Positions 27,493 to 36,494 of a DNA stretch of 51,743 nt are shown piece by piece. Position numbers and translations under genes: made by a program. Numbering within the stretch: position 1 is the stretch's first letter; every line of letters begins with the position of its first letter. This stretch comes from Candidatus Binatia bacterium (GTDB lineage: Bacteria > Desulfobacterota > Binatia > HRBIN30), in the NCBI GenBank assembly GCA_026004215.1, contig BPIR01000002.1, positions 1 to 51,743 of the forward strand, read 5' to 3'. The notes beneath the pieces are model-generated. The model did no database searches and had not been told where the DNA came from. It saw nothing but the letters and a program-made list of their open reading frames with translations.

Positions 27493-28776
27493 CTAGCCTT
27501 TGAACGTTTTCAGGTATTGGAGATCGCGCGACTGCTGCCCCTTGAACGACACGAGCACCTGCCAGCGATTTCCGGCGCGCCGGAAATACAACCGGCCGTC
27601 GTCCGCACGGCCGGTGGAGAAGTGCAGCTCGCTCCAATCCGGCGCCATTTGCACGCGTCGAGCCCGTACCTCCTGGGGGGCTGTGGCCAGTGCGGCGAGC
27701 TTGCGGAGCAAGTCGTCGTGGCTGGCCAACTCCATGGCCAGCACGTCCACCGAGTCGCGCACGAAGTGCAGTTGCGGGGCGAACAAACCCAAGAACTTCG
27801 GAAGTTCTTCGCGCTGCGCCCGCCGCAGCTCGCGCTCTTTGCGCTGGCTATCGCGTAGAATCGCTTCGGCGTGCTGCCGCTCCCGCTCCAGTTCCGCCTT
27901 TGCCTCAGCGAGTTTCGCGCGCAGGTCTTCGTTTTCCTCCTCGTATACTTCCACCCACTCTTGCACTTCCTGTCGGACCTGTTGTTCCGCAGTGAGCACG
28001 CCGAACGCGCGCGCGAAAAAGTCGCGCACAAATTCTTCGGTGAGATCGCTCTCGAACGCCGCGTACCAACGATACTGCCGGCCGTCGCTAGCCGGGCGCG
28101 AACTCAACCCGTGGCGCAGGCAGGGGTGACCACGAGCCGCAAGCTGGCCCATGACCTCGTGGAGCGTGGGCTCGTCGCAATCCAACGAGAGATAACGGGT
28201 GCCTGCTTGGCCAACCTCGAAGCAATACGAGAGCTGCGGCCGGGCAGCTCGAATGAGCTCGACCAGCGCCTCCGGTACGTAAAAGCCCACCCTCACGCCC
28301 AAGAGCGCACCGTGGACATCCGTGGACAGCTCGGTGACTACTGCTTCGATAGGGTTCGCACCACGATCCATGTAGGGAGCCATCTCAGCCGCTAAATGGC
28401 GGCTCAGGTATCCCAGCGTGCACCCCTGACCATCAATGCACGCGACTGCGTTGGGATCGTGTGGGTTCGATGGTTCCCGCCAGAGCCAGACCCGATCGCG
28501 CAGCTTTACCGAGCGGGCCAGTTTCGTTCGCGGCTCGTAGCCCACACCGACAAGGGGGACACTGATCGGTTCGCAGCCGCTCGGCCCCACGAACTCCCAG
28601 GACGCCGTGCGGGATCGTAGAGCCAACCGCAGCACGCGCTGCAGGAAGAGTTTCACGCCCCACGCTGCCTGGATAAATCGGGCGCGGGGACTCACGGACT
28701 CGGCCGGCCCCGCTCGCTCTGGCGGGGACACGCTCACGCCCACATTCGCTCCGGCACTCCTCGCCTCCGGACACAT
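27493..28776 (-). CDS. HIRAN domain protein with RelE-like tail
   Basis: 427 residues. A HIRAN domain occupies about 70-165 (LVGVGYEPRT...WREPSNPHDPNAVACID...LGYLSRHLAAEM), a fold that binds DNA ends or stalled forks. A charged coiled coil covers about 275-340 (VEVYEEENEDLRAKLAEAKAELERER). The last ~55 residues (WSELHFSTG...DGRLYFRRAGNRWQVLVSFKGQQSRDLQYL) look like a RelE/HigB-type strand pattern ending in the QxRD segment. The fusion is unusual; the tail could be a sensor or an RNase-like module. It lies 116 bp upstream of the GcvR-like gene. Confidence 0.75.
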   Translation of the reverse strand: MCPEARSAGANVGVSVSPPERAGPAESVSPRARFIQAAWGVKLFLQRVLRLALRSRTASWEFVGPSGCEPISVPLVGVGYEPRTKLARSVKLRDRVWLWREPSNPHDPNAVACIDGQGCTLGYLSRHLAAEMAPYMDRGANPIEAVVTELSTDVHGALLGVRVGFYVPEALVELIRAARPQLSYCFEVGQAGTRYLSLDCDEPTLHEVMGQLAARGHPCLRHGLSSRPASDGRQYRWYAAFESDLTEEFVRDFFARAFGVLTAEQQVRQEVQEWVEVYEEENEDLRAKLAEAKAELERERQHAEAILRDSQRKERELRRAQREELPKFLGLFAPQLHFVRDSVDVLAMELASHDDLLRKLAALATAPQEVRARRVQMAPDWSELHFSTGRADDGRLYFRRAGNRWQVLVSFKGQQSRDLQYLKTFKG

Positions 28777-28949
28777 GGCAACCGCCCACTCCTAGCTACC
28801 GCTGCTTATGCCGCTCGGCTGCCCGCGGTCAACCGCTTTGTCGCAATGCGCCTGGTCACCCCGCCGGTACGCGATGGCATGTGAAGCCCGAGTATCTCGG
28901 CACAACACGGGCGCTAACGGATTCGCTGCCAATGGCTTCCGAGTCGCCC

Positions 28950-29348
28950 TCAGCGCTGGCGCTGCAATTCTTCCAGCATGGCGGCCATGCGCTGGCGCAC
29001 CACTTCGATTGCCTTCAGCGGGCGAAGCATGACCTTGATCTCGACGATTTGGTTGCGCTCGTCCCACGCGAGCATGTCCACGCCATTGACGTAAATTCCT
29101 TCCACCCTGGCCTCGAATTCCAGCACCGCGTGATTCCCTTGCGCCACTTCGCGCACGTACCGAAAGGTTTCGTTTCCAAGCACTTGCAAAGCCCCGGCAA
29201 GATACAGCTTCACCAAATCCTTGCCGCGCTGAGGACTGTAAACGACGGGCGAGTAAAACACGGCGTCGCTCGCCAGCAATGCATCGAGCTCGCCCAAGCA
29301 TCGGTTTTTCACGGCTTCGTGCCATCGTTGCAGTGCTGCTGGTTGCAT
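28950..29348 (-). CDS. NTF2/SnoaL-like small protein
   Basis: 132 residues with the SnoaL-like layout: an N-terminal helix (WHEAVKNRCLGELDALLASDAVFYSPV), then curved beta strands (HAVLEFEARVEGIYVNGVDMLAWDERNQIVEIKVMLRP). Members are binding proteins or small isomerases and hydrolases; function here is unknown. I start at ATG 29348, since AAGGAGG lies nine bases upstream; the frame is open further but without support. Confidence 0.8.
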   Translation of the reverse strand: MQPAALQRWHEAVKNRCLGELDALLASDAVFYSPVVYSPQRGKDLVKLYLAGALQVLGNETFRYVREVAQGNHAVLEFEARVEGIYVNGVDMLAWDERNQIVEIKVMLRPLKAIEVVRQRMAAMLEELQRQR

Positions 29349-29601
29349 GGCAATCGACCTCCTTCCGGTTCGCGCATCCTTCCAGTGCAGGTAGTGCCAG
29401 GCCAAGGCCCACAATGCCACTGCGAAACCGTTACCGGTTGCCGGCGGGCGACAGGCCCGCAAGTGATGGATCCTCCTGCCTGAGCGCCGGCAAAGCCGCC
29501 CGCGAACTGGAGCGGAGGCGCCTGCACCCGCGAGCAAGCGGAGATATAGCCTGCGGGTGCCACTGCCTGCGCTCGCGATCCGAGGTTAAAGTTGGCGTTC
29601 G

Positions 29602-30153
29602 GTGAACGCAGACGACCGCCCGCCTCAAAACGCCAAGCGTATCTACACGATTGGGCACTCGACACGCACGTGGGACGAGTTCGTGGCGCTGCTGGAGGAA
29701 TTCGGTGTTGAGTGCGTGGCGGACGTGCGCTCCTTCCCGGCCGGAAAACGCCAGCCGCACTTTGGCCGCGCGCATTTGGAGCGGGCGCTGCCGGCAAGTG
29801 GCATCGGTTACGTGCACTTGCGCGGACTCGGAGGCTTCCGGCGCCCTCGTGCGGATTCCCCGAACCGAGGCTGGCGCTCGCGGGGCTTTCAGGCGTACGC
29901 GGATCACATGCAAAGTGCGGAGTTTCAGCAGGCCGCTCGTGAACTCGTGCGCCTTGCCGCGGAGCGACCCACAGCGGCTCTTTGCGCGGAAGCGCACTTC
30001 CAGCGGTGCCACCGCCAACTCCTCGCCGACTGGCTCGTTGTACACGGCTTCGCCGTCGTGCACATCCTCGGTACTGGCCGCAGCGCCCTTCACGCACTCA
30101 CTCCGTTTGCCCGCTTCGAGAACGGGGAACTCCACTACCCGGCCTGCGGCTGA
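29602..30153 (+). CDS. DUF488 family protein
   Basis: 183 residues. Family features are IYTIGHSTRTWDEFVALLEEFGV, ADVRSFPAGKRQPHF and the late CAEAHFQRCHRQLLADWL motif with conserved Cys, Glu, Cys and His. DUF488 proteins are widespread and unassigned in function; the Cys-Glu/Cys-His-Arg cluster suggests a catalytic or metal site. Start GTG 29602 gives the usual N-terminus. The 250-bp gap upstream, divergent from the NTF2-like gene, shows nothing else. Confidence 0.88.
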   Translation: MNADDRPPQNAKRIYTIGHSTRTWDEFVALLEEFGVECVADVRSFPAGKRQPHFGRAHLERALPASGIGYVHLRGLGGFRRPRADSPNRGWRSRGFQAYADHMQSAEFQQAARELVRLAAERPTAALCAEAHFQRCHRQLLADWLVVHGFAVVHILGTGRSALHALTPFARFENGELHYPACG

Positions 30154-30167
30154 CCTCTCCGCGGACG

Positions 30168-30199
30168 CTGTAGGGGCAACCGGCCGGTCGCCCCTACAG
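30168..30199. repeat. Dispersed palindrome, GGTCGCCCCTAC type
   Basis: Near-perfect 32-base inverted repeat (one A/C mismatch) with half-site beginning CTGTAGGGGC. Same family as 54-83. It starts 15 bp after the DUF488 stop. Confidence 0.75.
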
Positions 30200-30269
30200 G
30201 TTCCAGGCAGAGGGCAGCCATAGGCCGGGCAAGGGCGGGCTGGAATGGTGAGGGCTGGAATGGTGAGCA

Positions 30270-30297
30270 GTAGGGGCACGGCATGCCGTGCCCCTAC
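30270..30297. repeat. Dispersed palindrome, GGCATGCC core
   Basis: Perfect 28-bp inverted repeat with half-site GTAGGGGCACGGCA, the full-length version of the element at 339-360. Confidence 0.8.
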
Positions 30298-30302
30298 ACC
30301 TT

Positions 30303-30366
30303 GGGCGACCACAAGGGTCGCCCGAGGCAAACGCCGAGATAGGGGCAACCACAAGGGTCGCCCCTA
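30303..30366. repeat. Two ACAAG-loop hairpins of the palindrome family
   Basis: Stem GGGCGACC/GGTCGCCC with loop ACAAG at 30303-30323, then TAGGGGC-AACC/GGT-CGCCCCTA with the same ACAAG loop at 30340-30366. Four palindromes thus lie within 200 bp between the DUF488 gene and imuA. The remainder of this 319-bp gap holds no gene; just before imuA is a direct repeat GGCGAAAA (about 30446-30463). Confidence 0.7.
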
Positions 30367-30472
30367 CAGGTTCCAGGGAGAAATCGCACGCAGGGGGAAG
30401 GAACGATCGAGCAGCACGTCCCGAATGTCGGCCCTCTTGCCTGATGGCGAAAATTAGGCGAAAACGTGGGGC

Positions 30473-31189
30473 ATGTTCACGCTACCGCAGTCCGCTGCAG
30501 GAGAGAAAAGCGAAGAACTCGTGGGCATCGTTCCCGGGGTCCGGCGTGGATGGGTCGTCGAGCCGGTGGTGCGTTTGTCGTGTGCCGTGTCCGAATTCGA
30601 CGAGCTTCTCGGAGGCGGCTGGCCGAGAGGGCGCTTGAGCGAGCTCTACGGGGCACGTTCTTCTGGCAAGACCACGCTTGCCCTCCACTTGCTCGCAGCA
30701 GTGACGCAACGAGGGGAAACCGGGGTGTGGATTGACCTTGCGGATGCCTTGCACCCTCTTTCGCTCGCCGCCGCTGGGGTGGAATTGCAGCGGGTACTGT
30801 GGGTGCGGCCGCGCTCGGGGCAAGAAGCGCTACGCTGTGCCGAGATCGTACTTTCGAGCAAAGGATTTGCGCTCGTTGTTCTCGATTGGGGGGAGCGCAC
30901 GCCACATGTCCTCGGCCATGCTGTGTGGGTGCGCTTGCAACGTGCGGCTGCCCGCGCCCATGCGGTGCTCTTGGTCCTCGCCCCGCGCAGTTTGGCAGGG
31001 AGTTTTGCAGCCTTGCGCGTGCGCATGCAAAGGCGGGGTGCCCATTGGCTGCGTGTCGGCCAGCGAGCCTGCTTGGAGGGGTTGCAAGCGATCGTAGCCG
31101 TCGAACGCAACCGTACCGGACCTGAACGGCAACAGCTTTACTGGCAAGCGAGTTGGCATCCACCCCGGTGTGCCCTTGGGGGTGGATGA
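30473..31189 (+). CDS. imuA: ImuA, RecA-like mutasome subunit
   Basis: 238 residues with a Walker A motif GARSSGKTT (60-68) and a RecA-like core, then a Gln/Arg-rich C-terminus. The preceding LGGGWPRGRLSELYG segment is typical of ImuA/SulA-related proteins. ImuA assists ImuB and DnaE2 in translesion synthesis during the SOS response. It opens the imuA-imuB-dnaE2 cassette. I could not identify a LexA operator upstream, only a direct repeat of GGCGAAAA. Confidence 0.88.
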   Translation: MFTLPQSAAGEKSEELVGIVPGVRRGWVVEPVVRLSCAVSEFDELLGGGWPRGRLSELYGARSSGKTTLALHLLAAVTQRGETGVWIDLADALHPLSLAAAGVELQRVLWVRPRSGQEALRCAEIVLSSKGFALVVLDWGERTPHVLGHAVWVRLQRAAARAHAVLLVLAPRSLAGSFAALRVRMQRRGAHWLRVGQRACLEGLQAIVAVERNRTGPERQQLYWQASWHPPRCALGGG

Positions 31190-31221
31190 GTGCGGGTGCG
31201 GTTCGCTCAGAGGTGGCTTCC

Positions 31222-32703
31222 ATGCGCATCGGGTGCGCCTACGTTCCCTCGTTCCCTTTGGCTGCATGGCTGCGCGCCGAGCCCGAGCTGGCCACGCAAG
31301 CCGTAGCGGTCGTCGAACGGCCGGAGCCGCGCAGCCCGGTCCTGGCTGCCTCGCGGGCCGCTTGGCGCTGGGGCGTAGCTCCGGGAATGCGGCTGTCGCA
31401 AGCGCAAAGCCTTTGCCGCACTTTGGTGGTGCGCCCATGGAAACTCGCGGTATTGCAGAGCGCCCAAGCAGCGCTGCTCGATGCCGCCGCAGCGTGTTCT
31501 CCTCTGGTCGAGCCGGCAGACAGCGGCATTGTGTACCTCGGGCTCGAGGGTCTGATTGGCTCTTGGTGCGCTTCGGAAACACAATGGGCCAGCCAGCTTG
31601 CATCGCGGTGCGAGCGTTTAGGTTTGCCGGCACGTGTGGCCGTAGCGAGCACGAAAACCGCTGCGTTGCTCGCCGCACAACGGCAAGAAGGCGTCACTGT
31701 ACTGGCGCCCGAAGAAGAAGCGGAGTTTCTCGCTCCGCTCCCCGTGGCGGCTTTGCAGCCGAGTGCGGCCTTACTGGCCACACTGGAACGCTGGGGCATT
31801 CATACCATTGGCCAACTGGTGCAGCTCCCCTTGCAAGCTGTGGGAACTCGTTTGGGGCCCGAAGGCGTGGCCTTAGTGCGGCGGGCGCGCGGCGAGGAAA
31901 CGCAGCCCTTGCAGCCACGTCCGTGCCCGTTGGTGTTCGAGGAAAGCATGGAATTCGATTATGGCATCGACCACCTCGAACCCCTGGCCTTCGTTCTCCG
32001 CGCCTTGCTCGATCGGCTGACGGCTCGCCTCGAAGCCCGGGGCTTGGCGTGTGCCTCGATGCAGCTCGGCTTGCACTTGTCGGGCATCGGTTGGGAAGAA
32101 CGCACGGTCGCGGTGAGCTATCCCAACAACGAGGCCAAAGCGTTGCTGGCGCTGCTGCGGTTGCATCTCGAGCAGCAGCCCCCGCAAGCCGCACTCGATG
32201 CGGTGCGCGTGCGGGCGCGCCCCGAGGTTCTGCGTTCGAGCCAGCTCGATTTGTTCCACCCGAACGGCCCGGCTCCGGCCTCTTTAGTTGCCGTGCTCGC
32301 ACAACTTTCGGCGCTGTGTGGGAGCGAACGGGTGGGAAGCCCGGCGATTACCCCCACGCATCGCCCCGATGGCGACCACTGGGCCGCCTTCCGTTTGCAC
32401 ACCTCCGGCACCGAACACCGGCCGCCGCCCAATGCACTCCCGCCGTTAGCCTTGCGCCGTTTTCGCCCGCCGCTGGCAGTGGAAGTGTTTTGCGAGCGCG
32501 AACAGCCGGATTTCGTGCGCGGGCCAGGGCTCGGCGGGAGGGTCGTGTCGTGGGCCGGCCCGTGGCGGATCCGCACCGAGTGGTGGAACGAGCACCCCTA
32601 CGAGCGCGATTACTACGATGTGCAGCTCAGCGATGGAGGAGTGTACCGCCTGTATCGCGACCAGCAACAACAGCAATGGTTTGTAGACGGTGTGTATGAC
32701 TGA
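31222..32703 (+). CDS. imuB: ImuB, inactive Y-family polymerase subunit
   Basis: 493 residues with Y-family polymerase layout. The N-terminus reads MRIGCAYVPSFPLAAW where active enzymes have YxDMDxF, and the SxDE region reads PADSGIVYLGLEG, so catalytic acids are missing, as known for ImuB. A beta-clamp-binding motif QLDLF lies at 341-345. ImuB tethers DnaE2 and ImuA to the clamp. Start ATG 31222, 33 bp after imuA; the open frame extends upstream into imuA. Confidence 0.9.
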   Translation: MRIGCAYVPSFPLAAWLRAEPELATQAVAVVERPEPRSPVLAASRAAWRWGVAPGMRLSQAQSLCRTLVVRPWKLAVLQSAQAALLDAAAACSPLVEPADSGIVYLGLEGLIGSWCASETQWASQLASRCERLGLPARVAVASTKTAALLAAQRQEGVTVLAPEEEAEFLAPLPVAALQPSAALLATLERWGIHTIGQLVQLPLQAVGTRLGPEGVALVRRARGEETQPLQPRPCPLVFEESMEFDYGIDHLEPLAFVLRALLDRLTARLEARGLACASMQLGLHLSGIGWEERTVAVSYPNNEAKALLALLRLHLEQQPPQAALDAVRVRARPEVLRSSQLDLFHPNGPAPASLVAVLAQLSALCGSERVGSPAITPTHRPDGDHWAAFRLHTSGTEHRPPPNALPPLALRRFRPPLAVEVFCEREQPDFVRGPGLGGRVVSWAGPWRIRTEWWNEHPYERDYYDVQLSDGGVYRLYRDQQQQQWFVDGVYD

Positions 32704-32748
32704 GTTTTCGTCGCTTCGCGCTCCGGCACGTGTTTCGAGGTCCTAAGC

Positions 32749-35700
32749 ATGGATTACGTGGAACTGCGCTGTCACTCCGCATTCCATTTTTTGGCAGCCG
32801 CTTCGCTGCCCGAAGATCTCGTAGCCCGAGCAGCTCATCTCGGCTACGACACCCTCGCTTTGGGCGACGGCGATGGGGTGTACGGAGCCCCGCGTTTTTA
32901 CCGTGCTGCTCGGGAGGCTGGCCTTCGTCCCCTGATCGGTTGCGAACTGGCGCTCCTGCCATGGGAAGCGAACGCCGCCACCACCCGGCGTTCCCCGACG
33001 CACTTGTACGTCCTCGTGATGAACCGCACAGGCTATCGCAACTTGTGCCGCTTGCTCACTCGAAACAAGTGCCAATTCCCCAAGGGCGAGGCCGTACTGA
33101 CGTGGGAAGAACTCGAAGGGTTTACAGAAGGGTGGATTTGCCTGGTGCGGGACGCATTGTTTCCTGCACCCCTCCGTTTGGCGGAAGGCGCTTTGCACAC
33201 CCTGCAGAGATTGTTCCCCGGCCGGTTGTATCTCGAACTCCAGCGCCACGGCGATCCGACAGAAGAACGCCACAATCGCATCTTGTGCGACGTGGCTGCG
33301 GCCCTTCGGCTTCCCCTCGTGGCCACGAACGACGTGCGGTACGCCACCCCCGAGCTGCAATCGCTGTACGATATCCTCACGTGCATCCGCCATCGGACCA
33401 CCGTGGATACCGCCGGGTGGCTCTTGGAACGCAATGCCGAACGCCACCTGAAGGCCCCGGGGGATATGGCCCGGATGTTTCGCGATCTTCCGGCAGCGGT
33501 GCGCAACACACGGGCGATTGCGGAACGGTGCGAGTTTACGCTGGCCAACCTCGGTTACCGCTTTCCGGACTACCCGTTGCCTCCCGGGCAAACGGCTCAA
33601 GAGTATTTGCGCCATCTGGTATACGAAGGAGCACGGAAGCGCTACCGCACGCTGACCCCCAAGGTCACCCGGCAGCTCGAACACGAGCTCCACATCATCG
33701 GCAAGCTGCAACTGGCGGGATATTTTCTCATCGTCTGGGACATTGTGCGCTTTTGCCGCGAGCAAGGCATTTTGGCTCAAGGGCGCGGTTCGGCCGCCAA
33801 CAGCGCCGTGTGTTATTCCCTGGGCATCACAGCGGTGGACCCCGTGGGCATGGATCTCCTCTTCGAGCGTTTCCTTTCGGAAGAGCGCGGCGAGTGGCCG
33901 GACATCGATATTGACCTCCCCAGCGGCGACCAGCGCGAACGGGTGTTGCAGTACGTGTACCGGCGCTACGGGCCCCATGGAGCCGCGATGACGGCAAACG
34001 TGATCACCTATCGGTTGCGCAGCGCTGTGCGGGAAGTCGGCAAAGCGTTGGGCTTTTCGCTGGAGCACGTGGATCGCGTGGCCAAATTGCTCCACCGGTT
34101 CGAGTTTCGCGACCCGCGTGACAACGATCTTCCCGCTCACCTCCGCGCGGCCGGGCTCGATCCCATGGCGGCCCGTTCGCGCTTGCTCGTCCAGCTCGTG
34201 GAACAAATCCAACACCTGCCACGCCACTTGGGCCAACACTCGGGAGGAATGATCATCGCCGCTGGGCGGCTCGACGAAATTGTTCCCTTGGAGCCGGCAC
34301 GCATGCCTGGACGCGTCGTGGTGCAATGGGACAAGGACGATTGTGCCGACCTCGGCATAATCAAGGTGGACTTGCTCGGCCTCGGCATGATGGCCGTGCT
34401 GGAAGAAGCCCTACCGCTGGTGCGCGAGCACGAAGGAATCGAGCTCGATCTCGCCCACCTTCCACCCAATGACCCGAAAACTTATGCGCAATTGCAGCAG
34501 GCCGATACGGTGGGCGTGTTCCAGGTGGAAAGCCGCGCACAAATGGCCACACTACCACGGCTCAAGCCGCAGTGTTTCTACGATTTGGTCGTGGAGGTCG
34601 CCCTGATTCGCCCTGGGCCCATCGTGGGGCAAATGGTCCACCCGTACTTGCGCCGCCGCGCCGGGCGCGAGCCGATCACCTACCCCCACCCTTCGCTGGA
34701 GCCCATTCTCCGGCGCACGTTGGGCGTGCCGCTGTTTCAAGAGCAGTTGCTGCGCATTGCCATGACTGCTGCGGGCTTTTCCGGAGGCGAAGCCGAGGAA
34801 CTGCGCCGTGCAATGGGCTTCAAGCGTTCGCTCGAACGAATGCGCGCTATCGAGGCCAAACTCCGTGCCGGCATGGCCGCGCGCGGCATCGTCGGGCAAG
34901 CCGCCGAGGAAATTGTGCGCAGCATCACCTCGTTTGCTCTTTACGGATTTCCCGAGTCGCACGCCGCGAGCTTTGCTTTGTTGGCCTATGCTTCGGCGTA
35001 CCTCAAGGCACATCATCCGGCAGCATTTACCTGCGCTTTGCTGAACAACTGGCCAATGGGGTTTTATCATCCCGCCACCATCGTCAAAGATGCCCAACGT
35101 CACGGCGTGCGCGTGCTCCCGATCGATGTCACCCGCTCTGCTTGGCGATGTACTTTGGAGCGACGGCCGCGGGGGAACGAGTCCGCGCTTTGCCTGCGCT
35201 TAGGGCTCAAGTACGTACGCGGGTTGCGAGCCGAGGCCGGGGAGCGCATCGTGCAAGAACGCCAGCAGCACCCGTTCCGCTCGCTCGAGGACTTTGTGCA
35301 CCGCTGCGCGCTGCGCGAGCCGGAGCTGGCCACGTTGGCAGAACTCGGTGCCTTGGCGGCTTTTGGCTACACGCGCCGAGCGGCTTTGTGGCAAGTGGCG
35401 GCGATCCCACAAGGTCCGCTGTATGCTCGCGCCTCGCAAGTACAGGAACACCCGGTCCGCAAGGAAAGCCCACTTCCTGAAATGCAACCGGTGGAGCGTA
35501 CGTGGGCGGATCTGAAGGGAAGCGGCATTACGGCAGGGCCGCACTTGCTGGCATATTGGCGCAAACAACTGCAAGCGCGGGGCTTCTTGCCGGCTTGTGC
35601 CTTGCCGCATTGCGAACACGGGCAACTCGTGAAAGTGGCCGGGCACGTGATTGTGCGCCAGCGCCCGGGCACGGCAAAGGGCTTTTGTTTTCTCACTTTG

Positions 35701-35898
35701 GAAGACGAAACCGGGCTCGCCAACGTGGTGCTCACCCCAAAGTTTTTCGAGCGGCACCGCACGTTGTTGCACACTGCACCATTGCTGGAAGTGGAAGGCG
35801 ACCTCCAGAGCGTGGACGGCGTGATCCATGTACGCGCCCGGCGCCTGCGGGCGTTTCCCCTCGAGGCAACCGCCCCAGCGCCCGCTCGTGGCCCCTGA
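32749..35898 (+). CDS. dnaE2: Error-prone DNA polymerase DnaE2
   Basis: 1049 residues. PHP domain at the N-terminus (ELRCHSAFHFLAAASLPEDL), then the C-family polymerase core with GRGSAANSAVCYSLGI and the catalytic aspartates in PDIDIDLPSGDQRE. The C-terminal region has helix-hairpin-helix-like and OB-fold segments (VKVAGHVIVRQRPGTAKGFCFLTLEDETG). The length fits DnaE2 rather than the longer replicative DnaE1. It performs lesion bypass with ImuA and ImuB and lies 45 bp downstream of imuB. Confidence 0.95.
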   Translation: MDYVELRCHSAFHFLAAASLPEDLVARAAHLGYDTLALGDGDGVYGAPRFYRAAREAGLRPLIGCELALLPWEANAATTRRSPTHLYVLVMNRTGYRNLCRLLTRNKCQFPKGEAVLTWEELEGFTEGWICLVRDALFPAPLRLAEGALHTLQRLFPGRLYLELQRHGDPTEERHNRILCDVAAALRLPLVATNDVRYATPELQSLYDILTCIRHRTTVDTAGWLLERNAERHLKAPGDMARMFRDLPAAVRNTRAIAERCEFTLANLGYRFPDYPLPPGQTAQEYLRHLVYEGARKRYRTLTPKVTRQLEHELHIIGKLQLAGYFLIVWDIVRFCREQGILAQGRGSAANSAVCYSLGITAVDPVGMDLLFERFLSEERGEWPDIDIDLPSGDQRERVLQYVYRRYGPHGAAMTANVITYRLRSAVREVGKALGFSLEHVDRVAKLLHRFEFRDPRDNDLPAHLRAAGLDPMAARSRLLVQLVEQIQHLPRHLGQHSGGMIIAAGRLDEIVPLEPARMPGRVVVQWDKDDCADLGIIKVDLLGLGMMAVLEEALPLVREHEGIELDLAHLPPNDPKTYAQLQQADTVGVFQVESRAQMATLPRLKPQCFYDLVVEVALIRPGPIVGQMVHPYLRRRAGREPITYPHPSLEPILRRTLGVPLFQEQLLRIAMTAAGFSGGEAEELRRAMGFKRSLERMRAIEAKLRAGMAARGIVGQAAEEIVRSITSFALYGFPESHAASFALLAYASAYLKAHHPAAFTCALLNNWPMGFYHPATIVKDAQRHGVRVLPIDVTRSAWRCTLERRPRGNESALCLRLGLKYVRGLRAEAGERIVQERQQHPFRSLEDFVHRCALREPELATLAELGALAAFGYTRRAALWQVAAIPQGPLYARASQVQEHPVRKESPLPEMQPVERTWADLKGSGITAGPHLLAYWRKQLQARGFLPACALPHCEHGQLVKVAGHVIVRQRPGTAKGFCFLTLEDETGLANVVLTPKFFERHRTLLHTAPLLEVEGDLQSVDGVIHVRARRLRAFPLEATAPAPARGP

Positions 35899-36000
35899 TC
35901 ACCATCGTTCCGATGACAAATGAGCTTCTTCCTGCGGCATTTTTGCCGTTCTTGAACCTGCATAGGCTTCGCGCGGGCTCGCAACCACAACCGCCACGCG

Positions 36001-36023
36001 CGGGGAACACTTCGTGCTCCCCG
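36001..36023 (+). terminator. Possible hairpin after dnaE2
   Basis: Stem CGGGGAACAC with GTGCTCCCCG around a TTC loop, one mismatch, about 100 bp after the dnaE2 stop. No T-run follows, so terminator function is uncertain. Confidence 0.35.
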
Positions 36024-36034
36024 AATCGTACGTC

Positions 36035-36175
36035 ATGCGATTCGCACGCGCACTGCCGCAACCGTTTTCTAGAGCCACCACCCACCGGCATGGGCACGAA
36101 GCGCTGTGGGTGGGCTTGTTACTGACGGCACTGGCAATCCTCACCTTGTTTGTCTCCATCCCGGCGTCGCCCTGA
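36035..36175 (+). CDS. Possible 46-residue membrane peptide
   Basis: A short frame starting MRFARALPQPFSRATTHRHG, followed by one clear hydrophobic helix (WVGLLLTALAILTLFVSI) and a stop. There is no good ribosome site and I know no family for it. It may be real because of the well-formed helix, or chance. Confidence 0.3.
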   Translation: MRFARALPQPFSRATTHRHGHEALWVGLLLTALAILTLFVSIPASP

Positions 36176-36494
36176 GGGCCAAATCAGCCTGCGGCAAGCA
36201 GCGCTGCGAGCCTCGCCGTCCCGCTAGAAAAAGCGATCGTCCGACATGGTGGGGGCACCAGCGTGCCGCGAAAGAGGGGGTCATGGACCAAACCCGTAGC
36301 TCGCGGCCTGGTCCCGGCCCGCGGTGCCGGAGCAACTGCAGCGGCGCACCCCGTTGCCGGTGGCGCGAATGTGCCCCGACGTCACTGGTGCTCCGACGAG
36401 AAGGGCAGGGATTCGGGACGCCCCGGCAGGGAACGCCGCCGTCTCGCCCGCAAAAAAAGGACCGTAGCCAAGGTGCCGCGCACTGGGTCGGACC
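36176..36494. other. Gene-free gap before the kinase gene
   Basis: No supported gene. It is a GC-rich stretch between the dnaE2 cassette (+) and the 3' end of the histidine kinase (-), without recognisable repeats or a terminator. Confidence 0.4.

Noticed and set aside
32743..34326. Minus-strand frame of 527 codons
   Set aside because: Antisense shadow of dnaE2; no recognisable features.
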